A stretch of 64,000 bases of DNA, from positions 62,001-126,000 of the forward strand of contig NZ_JAGWDK010000006.1 of assembly GCF_018398875.1 (NCBI RefSeq). The letters run 5' to 3'. Both the position numbers and the translations under genes were made by a program. The notes under the pieces are model-generated. The model was not told the DNA's origin. It saw nothing but the letters and a program-made list of their open reading frames with translations, and ran no database searches. This document shows, one piece after another, positions 31,989 through 41,281 of this stretch (position 1 is its first letter; every line of letters starts with the position of its first letter). The stretch is from Bradyrhizobium sp. sGM-13 (GTDB taxonomy: Bacteria; Pseudomonadota; Alphaproteobacteria; Rhizobiales; Xanthobacteraceae).

Positions 31989-32840
31989 CTACGCGTCCAG
32001 TGCGTCCAGCGGGCGCAGCAGGCGGCTGTCAGTCAGCGCCAGCCGGTGGGCCCACGACGTTGGCGTTTCGCCGGCAAGGATTGAAAATTCGCGGGCGAGG
32101 TGCGCCTGATCGGCATAGCCGCTCTCGGCCGCAATCCCGGCCCAGCCGTGCGCCTCTCCTGTATGTGCGAGCCGGCAGGCTTGATGAAAGCGCATGATGC
32201 GGGCGACCGGCTTCGGCGCGAGACCGAGTTCGGATCGAAAACGGTTCACCAGGTGCTTGCGGCTCCAGCCTATCTCTTTCGCGAGCGCGGTGATCCGCGC
32301 GCCGCCCGCAGTGCGCGCCAATCGTCGATAGGCAAATTCGATCTCCGGGGACGGCAGGTGGTTGGCGCGAACAGCAACAAAATCCTCGACCAGATCGAAG
32401 CGATCCTGCCAGCGGGATATAGCGCCGAGCCGGTCGCGCAGCTCGCGGCCCTCGCGGCCCAGTACGTCGCCGATGTCGACCATGCGCGCGGTGAGATCGG
32501 CGACGGCCCCGCCAAAGAAGCGATAGGCGCCGAGCGGCGTGAAGTCCACCTGCACGCATTCGGCGCCGCCGTCGGACTCGATATGGACCGGGCCGGCATA
32601 AAGCCCGGCGGCGAAGCTCGGCTGCCGGTCGGCGGCATCAGGCTCGCGCCCGAGCGCGATCAGGAACGGCGTGCCAAAACTGATGATCAGCGGTACCACC
32701 AGCGACGCGGTTTCGCGCTGGGAAAACCGGCCGCGCGCGGTTTCGCGATAACCCGTCATCCCGGAAATGAGACCAGCCGTGCGCTGTGACGGCGCACGAC
32801 GGGCCAGTTCGAACGCAAACGGAGCCGCCGGATCGGACAT
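31989..32840 (-). CDS. AraC-family transcriptional regulator
   Basis: A 283-residue regulator with an N-terminal sensing region and a C-terminal double helix-turn-helix: ITALAKEIGWSRKHLVNRFR and GWAGIAAESGYADQAHLAREF, then GETPTSWAH. The N-terminal part (about 1-150) resembles the ligand region of AraC proteins that pair with VOC genes. Precedes the VOC gene on the minus strand. Confidence 0.87.
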   Translation of the reverse strand: MSDPAAPFAFELARRAPSQRTAGLISGMTGYRETARGRFSQRETASLVVPLIISFGTPFLIALGREPDAADRQPSFAAGLYAGPVHIESDGGAECVQVDFTPLGAYRFFGGAVADLTARMVDIGDVLGREGRELRDRLGAISRWQDRFDLVEDFVAVRANHLPSPEIEFAYRRLARTAGGARITALAKEIGWSRKHLVNRFRSELGLAPKPVARIMRFHQACRLAHTGEAHGWAGIAAESGYADQAHLAREFSILAGETPTSWAHRLALTDSRLLRPLDALDA

Positions 32841-32876
32841 CCTCGCTTCTCCAATTGGCCTCCGAAGAGGAGGACT

Positions 32877-33590
32877 TTAAACCGCGATATCGCTCGACTG
32901 AATGCGCTTGACGCCGGCCTTGGTCATATCGGCCCAGGCTTTTGCGAGCGAGCCCTGGGTGTCGATGCCGCGGCAGGCGTCCTCGATCACGTAAGTCTCG
33001 AAACCTGCCTTGCGCGCATCCAGCGCGCTCCATGCCACGCAGAAATCGGTCGCAAGGCCGGCGAGGAAAACCCGCTTCACCTTGCGCGCCTTCAGGTACG
33101 CCGCGAGCCCCGTCGTGGTCTTGCCGTCGGCCTCGGTGAAGGCCGAATAGCTGTCGACGTTCTTGTTGAAACCCTTGCGGATGACGAGCCCGGCGTGCGG
33201 GATTGCGAGGTCCTTTGACAGCGATGCGCCCTCGGTCCCCTGCACGCAGTGATCCGGCCACAGCACCTGTTTGCCGTAGGGAAGATCGACCGTCTCGAAC
33301 GGCTTCTTGCCGGAATGGGTGGAGGCGAACGAGACGTGGCCCGCGGTGTGCCAGTCCTGCGTCATCACTACATTGGCAAAGGCCTTGGCGATGCGGTTGA
33401 TGACGGGCACCACTTGATCGCCGTCTTTTACGGCGAGGCTGCCGCCCGGCAGGAAGCAGTTTTGCACGTCGATGACGAGGAGCGCGGAGGCGTCGTCGGG
33501 TTTCATCGGTGCAGCCCATGGCGTCGTTGGAACGAGGGCGAGGAGGGATGCCGCGCCAAAGCCTGTCAGAACCAGCCTGCGAGAAAGCAT
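32877..33590 (-). CDS. pncA: Tat-exported nicotinamidase / isochorismatase-family hydrolase
   Basis: Hydrolyses nicotinamide to nicotinate in NAD salvage. Catalytic residues are visible: Asp in LLVIDVQNCF, Lys in KGFNKNVDSY, and the nucleophile in ATDFCVAW; the metal site is in DWHTAGHVSF. Unusually it carries a twin-arginine leader (MLSRRLVLTGFGAASLLALV...WAAP), so the mature enzyme (about 209 residues) should be periplasmic. Nicotinamidase is the best match by active site; another amidase specificity is possible. Confidence 0.85.
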   Translation of the reverse strand: MLSRRLVLTGFGAASLLALVPTTPWAAPMKPDDASALLVIDVQNCFLPGGSLAVKDGDQVVPVINRIAKAFANVVMTQDWHTAGHVSFASTHSGKKPFETVDLPYGKQVLWPDHCVQGTEGASLSKDLAIPHAGLVIRKGFNKNVDSYSAFTEADGKTTTGLAAYLKARKVKRVFLAGLATDFCVAWSALDARKAGFETYVIEDACRGIDTQGSLAKAWADMTKAGVKRIQSSDIAV

Positions 33591-33711
33591 AGCGCGTCTC
33601 CCCTGTCATGAACCCGGCAGGGGGAAGGCTAGTTCCATTGGTGTGCGAACGAAAGCCCGAAATTTCGGCGCGTCCTGAATATCAGGGCGCGCACTTTTTT
33701 CGAATTCGCAA

Positions 33712-34650
33712 TCAGGCTCGCGGCCGGATTCCGTCACGCACGGCGCGGAAGCGCGGAAACGCCTTGGTCCAATCGTCGCGCGGCGAAGAGCCGATGATGC
33801 GCATCGAGGTCTGGGAGCCGAACCGCAGCCATTGCACGATCGTCACCGGCGTATTGTCCTTGCCGCTGATGGCGTCGATCCGCGTCTCGTAGCCGGGCTG
33901 GCCATCGATGCGGACCGGCTCCGACATCGTGATCCTGCCGTCGCGTACGCCGGGAATGGTGGTCGCGATCTGCTGGGCAAAGCGGCCGCGATCGTCAGGC
34001 GATGCCGCCGTCGAGCCGATCAGGCCGATGATCATGAAGGGCGCGACCTCGAAGCCTTTCTTTTCGTCGCTGTCGGAGAGAATGAGGGCGGCGCCTGGCG
34101 CCAGCGTACGGACGTTCTTGAAGCTCGAGAGCTCGCCGATCTTGAACGGCATCATCCCGAGCTGTTCCTCGACAGGAACCTCAACGCGGATCACGGCAGA
34201 TGCGAACATCTGGCGCACGGCATCGTCGGTATAGATCTTCGAGGCGTTCTCCGGCACCTGTACGACGATGTAGCCGGAGAAGGTAGGGCCGGGCAGGATC
34301 ATGGAGTAACGGCGCACGTTGGTGGCGCCGTCCTTGGCGTTTTCGACGGTGTAGTAGGCGAGCCCCGCTTTGGTCTCGATGCTCTCCGGCTTGATGCCGC
34401 CAGTGCCGCCGGGATTGGCTTTGAAGGCATTGGCGACCTCGCCATAAGCCTCGGCGGGCAGGTCGGCGACCAGGACCTTGACGCCCTGGTCTTCGGTCTC
34501 GAATCCCGTGAACGCCCTGGCCTTGTTGAGGCCGACCAGCGGCGTCATGCCGACCCTGGCGCCCGGCGGGAAAACCGGGTCCGCGGCGAACGCGGAGGAG
34601 GTGGCGGCAACGAGGAGGGCAACCGCAGCAAAATATCTAAGTAGCTTCAT
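33712..34650 (-). CDS. secreted protein of unknown function
   Basis: A 312-residue exported protein: MKLLRYFAAVALLVAATSSA is a Sec signal peptide, cleaved after AFA. The mature part has PPGARVGMTPLVGLNKARAF at the start and, further on, SYSMILPGP-like and FEVAPFMIIGLIGSTA segments with no cysteine-rich or catalytic motif I recognise. Proteins with this opening (PPGSRIGLVPP) are common hypothetical proteins in Bradyrhizobium. Stands alone between pncA and the long dnaK leader. Confidence 0.78.
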   Translation of the reverse strand: MKLLRYFAAVALLVAATSSAFAADPVFPPGARVGMTPLVGLNKARAFTGFETEDQGVKVLVADLPAEAYGEVANAFKANPGGTGGIKPESIETKAGLAYYTVENAKDGATNVRRYSMILPGPTFSGYIVVQVPENASKIYTDDAVRQMFASAVIRVEVPVEEQLGMMPFKIGELSSFKNVRTLAPGAALILSDSDEKKGFEVAPFMIIGLIGSTAASPDDRGRFAQQIATTIPGVRDGRITMSEPVRIDGQPGYETRIDAISGKDNTPVTIVQWLRFGSQTSMRIIGSSPRDDWTKAFPRFRAVRDGIRPRA

Positions 34651-35074
34651 GGATGGTCTACCGGGTTTGCATGGAGGCCGTTCAAAGATCGGACGGTGGA
34701 GCTGGTGGAATCTGGGCCTCGGGGCGCGACTGGGTCGTTCCGTTCGGCCCGCTTTTAGCGGTTTTGGTGTCCCTGCAACAGGGCAGGGCGGGCGTCCGTT
34801 CCCGTGTCACGCTCCTATATGTTGGCCTTTCGCGGCATTCTGCCCAGTCTCGGAGCGCTTTTTTTGGGCGCTTCCAGCGGCCAAATACCGCGTCCGCTCA
34901 ACTGGCGGCGGTCCACGCCGTGAGGATGCTGCCGTATCGCTCTGCAACGCTTCGGGGTGTGAGTGATAAAGGAGTTGCCGATTTCTTAACGCCGGTCACG
35001 GCACCGGGGCCCGGCCCCAGGCGGCACAATCTTTCAAACGCCAGCCTTTTCAGGCCCTAAGCTTGCGCTCGGTC
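34651..35074. other. intergenic region upstream of the dnaK promoter, no gene seen
   Basis: About 420 bases with no credible gene; the 135-codon frame across it has no ribosome site and no recognisable product. The only local structure is AGCGC-T7-GG-GCGCT around 34853-34872, a small hairpin with a T-rich loop. Confidence 0.4.
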
Positions 35075-35105
35075 CTTGCAGGCACAACCCCCCCTCCTAT
35101 ATGAG
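35075..35105 (+). promoter_or_regulatory. RpoH (sigma-32) heat-shock promoter of dnaK
   Basis: CTTG at 35075-35078, a 17-base spacer, then CCTATATGAG at 35096-35105. This fits exactly the alphaproteobacterial heat-shock consensus CTTG-N17/18-CYTATNTNNG as I know it. The dnaK ATG is about 100 bases downstream, a normal leader length. Confidence 0.75.
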
Positions 35106-35207
35106 GCTCACCGTCGCAATATCGCGAGTATTTGAACGTTGGGGGTTCGGTTAGGTGCGCCGTCCAGGGCCCAGCCAACCTGCCGCAAAAAGAAGGATAT
35201 GAGGACC

Positions 35208-37109
35208 ATGGGAAAGGTCATTGGGATCGATCTCGGCACCACGAATTCGTGTGTCGCCGTAATGGATGGCAAGACTGCAAAAGTCATCGAGAACGCGGAG
35301 GGCATGCGCACCACGCCTTCGATCGTTGCCGTCACCGATGACGGCGAGCGCCTCGTCGGCCAGCCTGCCAAGCGCCAGGCGGTGACCAATCCCGAGCGGA
35401 CGTTCTTCGCGGTGAAGCGCCTGATCGGCCGCCGCCATGAGGACCCGATGGTCGAGAAGGACAAAAAGCTCGTTCCCTACAAGATCGTCAAGGCATCGAA
35501 CGGCGACGCCTGGGTCGAGGCCGACGGCAAGACCTATTCGCCCTCGCAGGTCTCCGCCTTCATCCTGCAGAAGATGAAGGAGACCGCGGAAGCCCATCTC
35601 GGCCAGAAGGTCGACCAGGCCGTCATCACGGTTCCCGCCTACTTCAACGACGCGCAGCGCCAGGCTACTAAGGATGCCGGCAAGATCGCCGGTCTCGAAG
35701 TGCTGCGCATCATCAACGAGCCGACGGCGGCAGCGCTCGCCTACGGTCTCGACAAATCGAAATCCGGCACCATCGCGGTTTACGACCTCGGCGGCGGCAC
35801 CTTCGACGTCTCGATTCTCGAAATCGGCGACGGCGTGTTCGAGGTGAAGTCGACCAACGGCGATACCTTCCTCGGCGGTGAAGATTTCGACATGCGCCTG
35901 GTCGGTTATCTCGCCGACGAATTCCAGAAGGAGCAGGGCATCAACCTGCGCAACGACAAACTCGCCCTGCAGCGCCTGAAGGAGGCGGCTGAAAAGGCCA
36001 AGATCGAGCTGTCTTCGACGACGCAGACCGAAATCAACCTGCCGTTCATCACGGCCGACCAGACCGGGCCGAAGCATCTGACGATGAAGCTGACGCGCGC
36101 CAAGTTCGAGGCTCTCGTCGACGATCTCGTTCAGAAGACCATCGAGCCCTGCCGCAAGGCCTTGAAGGACGCAGGCCTGACCGCCGCCGAAATCGGCGAA
36201 GTGGTGCTGGTCGGCGGCATGACCCGCATGCCGAAGGTCCAGGAGGTCGTGAAACAGTTGTTCGGCAAGGAGCCGCACAAGGGCGTCAACCCGGACGAAG
36301 TCGTCGCCATCGGTGCGGCCATTCAAGCGGGCGTGCTGCAGGGCGACGTCAAGGACGTGCTGCTGCTCGACGTGACGCCGCTGTCGCTCGGCATCGAGAC
36401 GCTGGGTGGCGTGTTCACCCGCATCATCGACCGCAACACCACGATCCCGACCAAGAAGAGTCAGGTGTTCTCGACCGCCGAGGACAACCAGAATGCCGTC
36501 ACCATCCGCGTCTTCCAGGGCGAGCGTGAAATGGCGGCCGACAACAAGGTTCTCGGTCAGTTCGACCTGATGGGCATTCCGCCGGCGCCGCGCGGCATGC
36601 CGCAGATCGAGGTCACCTTCGACATCGACGCCAACGGTATCGTCAACGTCTCGGCCAGGGACAAGGCGACCGGCAAGGAGCAGCAGATCCGGATTCAGGC
36701 ATCCGGCGGCCTCTCCGAAGCCGACATCCAGAAGATGGTCAAGGACGCCGAGGCCAACGCGGCCGAGGACAAGAAGCGACGCGAGGCGGTCGACGCCAAG
36801 AACCATGCCGACGCGCTGGTGCATTCCACCGAGAAGGCGCTGGCCGAGCACGGTTCGAAGGTGGAAGACTCCGAGCGCCGCGCCATCGAGGACGCCGTCA
36901 GCGATTTGAAGGAAGCGCTGAAGGGCGACGACGCCGAGGCAATCAAGGCCAAGACCAACACGCTGGCGCAGGCTTCGATGAAGCTCGGCGAGGCCATGTA
37001 CAAGCAGCAGGCCGAGGCGGACGCCAAGCGGGATGCTGCTAAGGATGACGTTGTCGACGCGGAGTTCACCGAGGTCGACGACGACAAGAACAACAAGAAG
37101 TCAGCATAA
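35208..37109 (+). CDS. dnaK: molecular chaperone DnaK (Hsp70)
   Basis: ATP-driven chaperone, 633 residues. The nucleotide-binding domain starts [20 protein letters not shown], with [14 protein letters not shown] and [13 protein letters not shown]; the linker [15 protein letters not shown] leads to the substrate domain and a helical lid, ending in an acidic tail ([11 protein letters not shown]). The start at 35208 is chosen because GAGGA precedes it and all homologues begin here; upstream in-frame codons are spurious. Preceded by an RpoH-type promoter and followed by a hairpin, then dnaJ. Confidence 0.98.
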   Translation: MGKVIGIDLGTTNSCVAVMDGKTAKVIENAEGMRTTPSIVAVTDDGERLVGQPAKRQAVTNPERTFFAVKRLIGRRHEDPMVEKDKKLVPYKIVKASNGDAWVEADGKTYSPSQVSAFILQKMKETAEAHLGQKVDQAVITVPAYFNDAQRQATKDAGKIAGLEVLRIINEPTAAALAYGLDKSKSGTIAVYDLGGGTFDVSILEIGDGVFEVKSTNGDTFLGGEDFDMRLVGYLADEFQKEQGINLRNDKLALQRLKEAAEKAKIELSSTTQTEINLPFITADQTGPKHLTMKLTRAKFEALVDDLVQKTIEPCRKALKDAGLTAAEIGEVVLVGGMTRMPKVQEVVKQLFGKEPHKGVNPDEVVAIGAAIQAGVLQGDVKDVLLLDVTPLSLGIETLGGVFTRIIDRNTTIPTKKSQVFSTAEDNQNAVTIRVFQGEREMAADNKVLGQFDLMGIPPAPRGMPQIEVTFDIDANGIVNVSARDKATGKEQQIRIQASGGLSEADIQKMVKDAEANAAEDKKRREAVDAKNHADALVHSTEKALAEHGSKVEDSERRAIEDAVSDLKEALKGDDAEAIKAKTNTLAQASMKLGEAMYKQQAEADAKRDAAKDDVVDAEFTEVDDDKNNKKSA

Positions 37110-37123
37110 GCGGGCTTTCGATC

Positions 37124-37181
37124 ATGACCCTCCTCCAAAGAGCGCGAGCGCTGCGTTCGATGGGTGGGGGTCATTTTTCTT
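37124..37181 (+). terminator. hairpin with T-run between dnaK and dnaJ
   Basis: ATGACCC at 37124-37130 pairs with GGGTCAT at 37168-37174, enclosing a smaller AGCGC/GCGCT stem, and TTTTTCTTT follows at once. It has the form of an intrinsic terminator. Placed inside the dnaK-dnaJ unit it may act as an attenuator that makes DnaJ less abundant than DnaK. Confidence 0.55.
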
Positions 37182-37254
37182 TAAGCCGATGGCTGCATCT
37201 TTTTTCGATCGAGGGTGCCTTCGGCATGAAGACGAATTCGGGCGGGTTTGACTG

Positions 37255-38388
37255 ATGTCCACCAAGCGCTGCTATTACGAAACCCTGGAAGTCGATCGGA
37301 ACGCGGACGAGTCGAAGCTCAAGTCGGCCTTCCGCAAGCTGGCGATGAAATGGCATCCGGACAGGAATCCGGGCGATGCCGCCAGCGAAATGAAGTTCAA
37401 GGAAATCAACGAGGCCTACGAAGTCCTCAAAGACGGCGACAAGCGCGCCGCCTATGATCGCTATGGCCATGCCGCGTTCGAGCAAGGCATGGGCGGCGGC
37501 GGTCCCGGCTTCGGCGCCGGCTTTGCCTCGTCGTTTTCAGATATTTTCGAGGACCTGTTCGGCATGGCCGGGCAGCGCGGGCGCGGTGGCGGACGCGAGC
37601 GCGGCGCCGATCTGCGCTACAACATGGAAATCACGCTCGAGGAAGCCTACCTCGGCAAGACCGCGCAGATCGAAATTCCGGTTTCGGTCACCTGCGAGCC
37701 CTGTTCGGGCACCGGCGCCAAGGCCGGCACCAAGCCGAAGACCTGCGCGATGTGCGGTGGCGCCGGCCGCGTCCGTCAGGCTCAGGGCTTCTTCACGCTG
37801 GAGCGGACCTGCCCCGGCTGTCAGGGCCGCGGTCAGATGATCGAAGACGCCTGCCCGAATTGCTCGGGCACGGGACGGGTGACGCGCGACCGGACGTTGT
37901 CGGTCAACATTCCGCCGGGTGTCGAGGACGGCACGCGTATCCGGCTGGCCGGCGAAGGCGAGGCCGGTGTCCGCGGCGGCCCGCCCGGCGACCTCTACAT
38001 TTTCCTGTCGCTGGCCACCCACGAATTCTTCCAGCGCGACGGCGCCGATTTGCACTGCCGGGTTCCGATCTCGATGGTCGCGGCCGCGCTCGGCGGCGAA
38101 TTCGAAGTGCCCACCATCGACAAGGGCAAGACCAAGGTGAAGGTGCCGGCGGGAACGCAGTCCGGCCGCCGTTTCCGCATTGCATCAAAGGGCATGCCGG
38201 TGCTCCGCTCGCGCCAGACCGGCGACATGTATGTCCAGGTCATGGTCGAAACGCCGCAGAATCTGACCAAGAAGCAGCAGGAACTGCTCGCCGAGTTCGA
38301 AAAGCTGTCCTCCGGGGCAACCCAGCCGGAGGCGGTGGGCTTCTTCACCAAGGTCAAGGACTTCTTCGGCAGCCGCGCGGCCTCCTGA
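37255..38388 (+). CDS. dnaJ: chaperone DnaJ (Hsp40)
   Basis: Co-chaperone that stimulates DnaK ATPase. The 377-residue type I DnaJ has a J domain with the HPD motif ([10 protein letters not shown]), a Gly/Phe-rich linker ([19 protein letters not shown]), four CxxCxGxG zinc repeats ([32 protein letters not shown]) and the C-terminal substrate domains. Lies 145 bases after dnaK with a hairpin in the gap. Confidence 0.97.
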   Translation: MSTKRCYYETLEVDRNADESKLKSAFRKLAMKWHPDRNPGDAASEMKFKEINEAYEVLKDGDKRAAYDRYGHAAFEQGMGGGGPGFGAGFASSFSDIFEDLFGMAGQRGRGGGRERGADLRYNMEITLEEAYLGKTAQIEIPVSVTCEPCSGTGAKAGTKPKTCAMCGGAGRVRQAQGFFTLERTCPGCQGRGQMIEDACPNCSGTGRVTRDRTLSVNIPPGVEDGTRIRLAGEGEAGVRGGPPGDLYIFLSLATHEFFQRDGADLHCRVPISMVAAALGGEFEVPTIDKGKTKVKVPAGTQSGRRFRIASKGMPVLRSRQTGDMYVQVMVETPQNLTKKQQELLAEFEKLSSGATQPEAVGFFTKVKDFFGSRAAS

Positions 38389-38512
38389 ACCGCATGCACG
38401 TCGCCTGGGCGAGCGCCGTTCTCTCGCCCGGCAGTCATGATTCATTCAGCTTGCACAGGGTGTTATCGACGGATCGCGGGCACGTTGGCGCCGCTCGCGT
38501 ATCACCGTTTGG

Positions 38513-38539
38513 CTTGACCATATCCCCGTCGACCTATAC
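38513..38539 (+). promoter_or_regulatory. possible heat-shock-like or sigma-70 promoter before pmtA
   Basis: CTTG at 38513-38516 with CCTATAC beginning 16 bases later (38533-38539); read the other way, TTGACC and TATACG with a 15-base spacer. Either reading is one base short of ideal, so this is a weak call. Confidence 0.3.
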
Positions 38540-38597
38540 GTGTTCATGACTGTTTTTTGACATTCCCGCCTGTCAGCGGGTCCCGCCTGGTAGCGAC

Positions 38598-39197
38598 ATG
38601 CCTTTGCAATCGTCCGTGCGTGCGTTGAAGAAGCCTCGTCTCGACGACGAGGTGCGCTTCCTTCGTTCATGGATTGAAAAGCCGCTGCACATGGGCGCGG
38701 TGATGCCATCGAGCAAGGTGCTCGCCCGCACCATGGCGCAATATGTCGATGTCGATTCCGAAGGGCCGGTCATCGAACTTGGGCCCGGGACCGGCGCGAT
38801 CACCAACGCGCTGATCGAACACGGCGTAGATCAGAAGCGGCTCGTGCTGGTCGAATATAATCCGGGTTTCTGCGCTCTGCTGCGCGATCGCTATCCTCAG
38901 GCCAAGGTCGTACAGGGCGATGCCTACACGCTTCGCGCTTCGCTGGGAGATGCGCTGGATGCGCCGGCGTCTGCCGTGATCTCGGGCCTGCCGCTCGTGA
39001 CAAAACCGATGCTGACCCGCTTGAAGCTGATCCGCGACGCGTTCCTGGCACTGGCCCCGGGCGCGCCCTTCGTGCAGTTCACCTATTCGGTGGCGCCGCC
39101 GATTCCGAAATCGCTGCCGGGCGTGTCCACAGAGGCCTCCGAGCGGATCTGGATGAACCTTCCGCCCGCGCGGGTCTGGGTGTATCGCAAGGGCTGA
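38598..39197 (+). CDS. pmtA: phosphatidylethanolamine N-methyltransferase PmtA (phospholipid N-methyltransferase)
   Basis: SAM-dependent methyltransferase that makes phosphatidylcholine from phosphatidylethanolamine. The 199-residue protein has the rhizobial PmtA look: FLRSWIEKPLHMGAVMPSS at the membrane-binding N-terminus, motif I VIELGPGTGAITNAL, then VLVEYNPGFCALL and VISGLPLVTKPM. The alternative would be a KsgA-like rRNA dimethylase, but the N-terminus and size favour PmtA. It follows dnaJ by about 210 bases. Confidence 0.8.
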   Translation: MPLQSSVRALKKPRLDDEVRFLRSWIEKPLHMGAVMPSSKVLARTMAQYVDVDSEGPVIELGPGTGAITNALIEHGVDQKRLVLVEYNPGFCALLRDRYPQAKVVQGDAYTLRASLGDALDAPASAVISGLPLVTKPMLTRLKLIRDAFLALAPGAPFVQFTYSVAPPIPKSLPGVSTEASERIWMNLPPARVWVYRKG

Positions 39198-39246
39198 GCC
39201 GTGCGCTGTCGCGCGGCCGGTCAGCCCCGAGTGCGATTTCTAAGAA

Positions 39247-39825
39247 ATGTCCGCGCTGAAAATCCTCGTGATCCCGGGATCGCTCCGCACCGGCTCGCTC
39301 AATGCGAGGCTGGCGGCGGTGGCCGCGCATGAGCTGGCGCAAGCCGGCGCCGAGGTCACCCGCATCTCGCTGGTTGATTTCCCGCTGCCGATCTATGACG
39401 GCGACCTGCAGGCGAAATCCGGCGTGCCGAAACACGCGGTCAACCTGAAGCGGATGATGGCGGCCCATCATGGCGTGCTGATCGTGACGCCAGAATACAA
39501 TTCCTCGGTGCCGGCGCTGGTGAAAAACACCATCGACTGGGTGAGCCGGGTGCAAGACGCGCACGAGACCCGCGGCCAGGTGTTTCGCGATCGGGTGTTT
39601 GCGATTGCGTCGGCCTCCGGCAACCGGCTCGGCGGCGCCCGCGCGCTGGCCGCGCTGCGGCTGATCCTGTCGGCGTGTCATGCAACCGTGATACCAAACC
39701 AGTTAGCGCTGGCGTTCGCCGACGATGCCTATGACGAGATGGACCGCCTGAAGAATGCCGCTGATGCCGAGGGGCTGAAAGCGCTGGTGCGGCAATTGAT
39801 CGAAGTTTCCCAACGCATGATGTGA
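39247..39825 (+). CDS. NADPH-dependent FMN reductase
   Basis: A 192-residue flavodoxin-fold oxidoreductase: ILVIPGSLRTGSLNARLAA is the FMN phosphate loop and LIVTPEYNSSVPALVKNTIDW is the family signature. Such enzymes reduce FMN, quinones or azo compounds; the physiological substrate is not evident. It ends 6 bases before pyrF, so the two are probably co-transcribed. Confidence 0.88.
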   Translation: MSALKILVIPGSLRTGSLNARLAAVAAHELAQAGAEVTRISLVDFPLPIYDGDLQAKSGVPKHAVNLKRMMAAHHGVLIVTPEYNSSVPALVKNTIDWVSRVQDAHETRGQVFRDRVFAIASASGNRLGGARALAALRLILSACHATVIPNQLALAFADDAYDEMDRLKNAADAEGLKALVRQLIEVSQRMM

Positions 39826-39831
39826 GGTGAC

Positions 39832-40542
39832 ATGCAGCCAGCCAGTATCGCGCCGAGAGATCGGCTGATCGTCGCGCTCGACCTGCCCGGGGTGAGTGAA
39901 GCGGAAGCGTTGATCGCGCGGCTCGGCGACAGCGTGAGCTTCTACAAGATCGGCTATCAGCTCGCCTATGCCGGCGGATTGCCGCTGGCGCAGCAACTGG
40001 CGAAGTCGGGCAAGAAGGTTTTTATCGATCTCAAGCTGCACGACATCGGCAATACGGTGGCGCGCGGCGTTGAGAGCGTCGCCAAACTCGGCGCGACCTT
40101 CCTCACCGTGCACGCCTATCCGCAGACCATGAAGGCCGCGGTCGAGGCGCGCCAAGGCTCGGGTCTGAAAATTCTCGCCGTCACCGTGCTGACCTCTTAT
40201 GACGATGGAGACCTGCATGCCGCCGGCTATCGGCTCAACGTCTCCGACCTGGTGGAAGCGCGCGCCCAGCAAGCGCAGGTGCTCGGCGTCGACGGCCTCG
40301 TCAGCTCGCCGGAAGAGGCGGCCGCGTTGCGCAAGATCGTCGGCCACCAGATGCATCTGGTGACGCCGGGTATCCGCCCGGCGGGCGCTGCGACCGGCGA
40401 CCAGAAGCGCATCATGACACCGGCGCGGGCAATCGGTGCCGGCGCCGACTATCTGGTGGTCGGACGTCCCATCACGGAAGCCGCCGATCCCAGGCTTGCT
40501 GCGGATGCCATTCAGGTGGAAATCAAACAGGCATTGGCGTAG
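39832..40542 (+). CDS. pyrF: orotidine 5'-phosphate decarboxylase
   Basis: Final step of UMP synthesis. A 236-residue TIM barrel with [13 protein letters not shown], the catalytic [14 protein letters not shown] (Lys-x-x-Asp arrangement) and the phosphate site [10 protein letters not shown] ... DYLVVGRPI. Typical alphaproteobacterial PyrF. Followed 30 bases later by a DUF1330 gene. Confidence 0.96.
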   Translation: MQPASIAPRDRLIVALDLPGVSEAEALIARLGDSVSFYKIGYQLAYAGGLPLAQQLAKSGKKVFIDLKLHDIGNTVARGVESVAKLGATFLTVHAYPQTMKAAVEARQGSGLKILAVTVLTSYDDGDLHAAGYRLNVSDLVEARAQQAQVLGVDGLVSSPEEAAALRKIVGHQMHLVTPGIRPAGAATGDQKRIMTPARAIGAGADYLVVGRPITEAADPRLAADAIQVEIKQALA

Positions 40543-40572
40543 TTCGGCGAAACAAGAAAACGGAGAAGTGAA

Positions 40573-40875
40573 ATGGCCAAGGGTTACTGGATCGGTCGCG
40601 TCGATGTCAGCAATGACGAGGGCTACAAGCCCTATGCGGCGGCCAATCTCGCGATTTTCAAGAAATTCGGCGGGCGCTATGTCGTGCGCGGCGGCCAGTT
40701 CACCGCAGTCGAAGGCCAATGCCGCTCGCGCAACGTGGTGATCGAATTCGACAGCTATGAGAAAGCGCTGGCCTGCTACAATTCGCCGGAATATCAGGCC
40801 AACATCAAGGTCCGTCAGCCGCACTCGATTGCGGACCTCATCGTCATCGAGGGCTATGACGGCCCGCAGCCCTGA
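40573..40875 (+). CDS. DUF1330 protein
   Basis: A 100-residue dimeric alpha/beta-barrel-type protein: MAKGYWIGRVDVSNDEGY, GGRYVVRGGQ, VVIEFDSYEKALACYNSPEYQ. DUF1330 proteins have a ferredoxin-like fold similar to ABM/YCII proteins; function unknown. An AGAAG-type ribosome site precedes the ATG. Likely the last gene of the FMN reductase-pyrF run. Confidence 0.88.
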   Translation: MAKGYWIGRVDVSNDEGYKPYAAANLAIFKKFGGRYVVRGGQFTAVEGQCRSRNVVIEFDSYEKALACYNSPEYQANIKVRQPHSIADLIVIEGYDGPQP

Positions 40876-41281
40876 ACGCCCATTACTTCGCGATCTACGT
40901 CTGCGCTCCTCAGGGGCCAACGCAAAAGTGCGGGAGGTCCGGTAGAAGCGGCTATTTTCGCGCCGCTTCGCGGGACCTCATCGCAATCAAGAAATATGTG
41001 CGAATGTTTCCGATCGTGCCTAGCCGATCGGCTCCCGTCGAAAAATAGCAAATAGCTGATCGTTATTCCAAGCGAACGCGGGGTCTGCGGGCCAAACGTG
41101 CGCTATCAGACATTTCTTTTGTCCCCATATGGGGATTGTGACGCCGCCCCGCCTTCATCAAGTTGCGCGCCATCGAAGTCCACATCGATCGGGATGGAAA
41201 TCGAGCCAACACAAAATCGCTAGTGCATGACGGGCCGCGGCCGACCCGCATGCGAATGCGCGGGCGCAAGGAGTAGAAACC
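40876..41281. other. 406-base leader region upstream of the RTX gene
   Basis: No gene seen. It contains a stem CCGATCG/CGATCGG at 41010-41031 followed by GAAAAA (possible terminator for the DUF1330 gene), a 14-base palindrome at 41122-41135, and AGGAG eight bases before the RTX ATG. The base composition is less GC-rich than its surroundings in places, which may mark the edge of an acquired block. Confidence 0.4.
41122..41135. promoter_or_regulatory. perfect 14-base palindrome upstream of the RTX gene
   Basis: TCCCCATATGGGGA, symmetrical throughout, about 146 bases before the RTX start. Candidate operator, possibly for the LuxR-type regulator encoded downstream; no direct evidence. Confidence 0.35.

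Noticed and set aside
34653..35060. 135-codon frame upstream of dnaK
   Set aside because: No ribosome site or conserved motif.
35151..36851. 566-codon frame antisense to dnaK
   Set aside because: Shadow of the dnaK frame; no ribosome site or domain.
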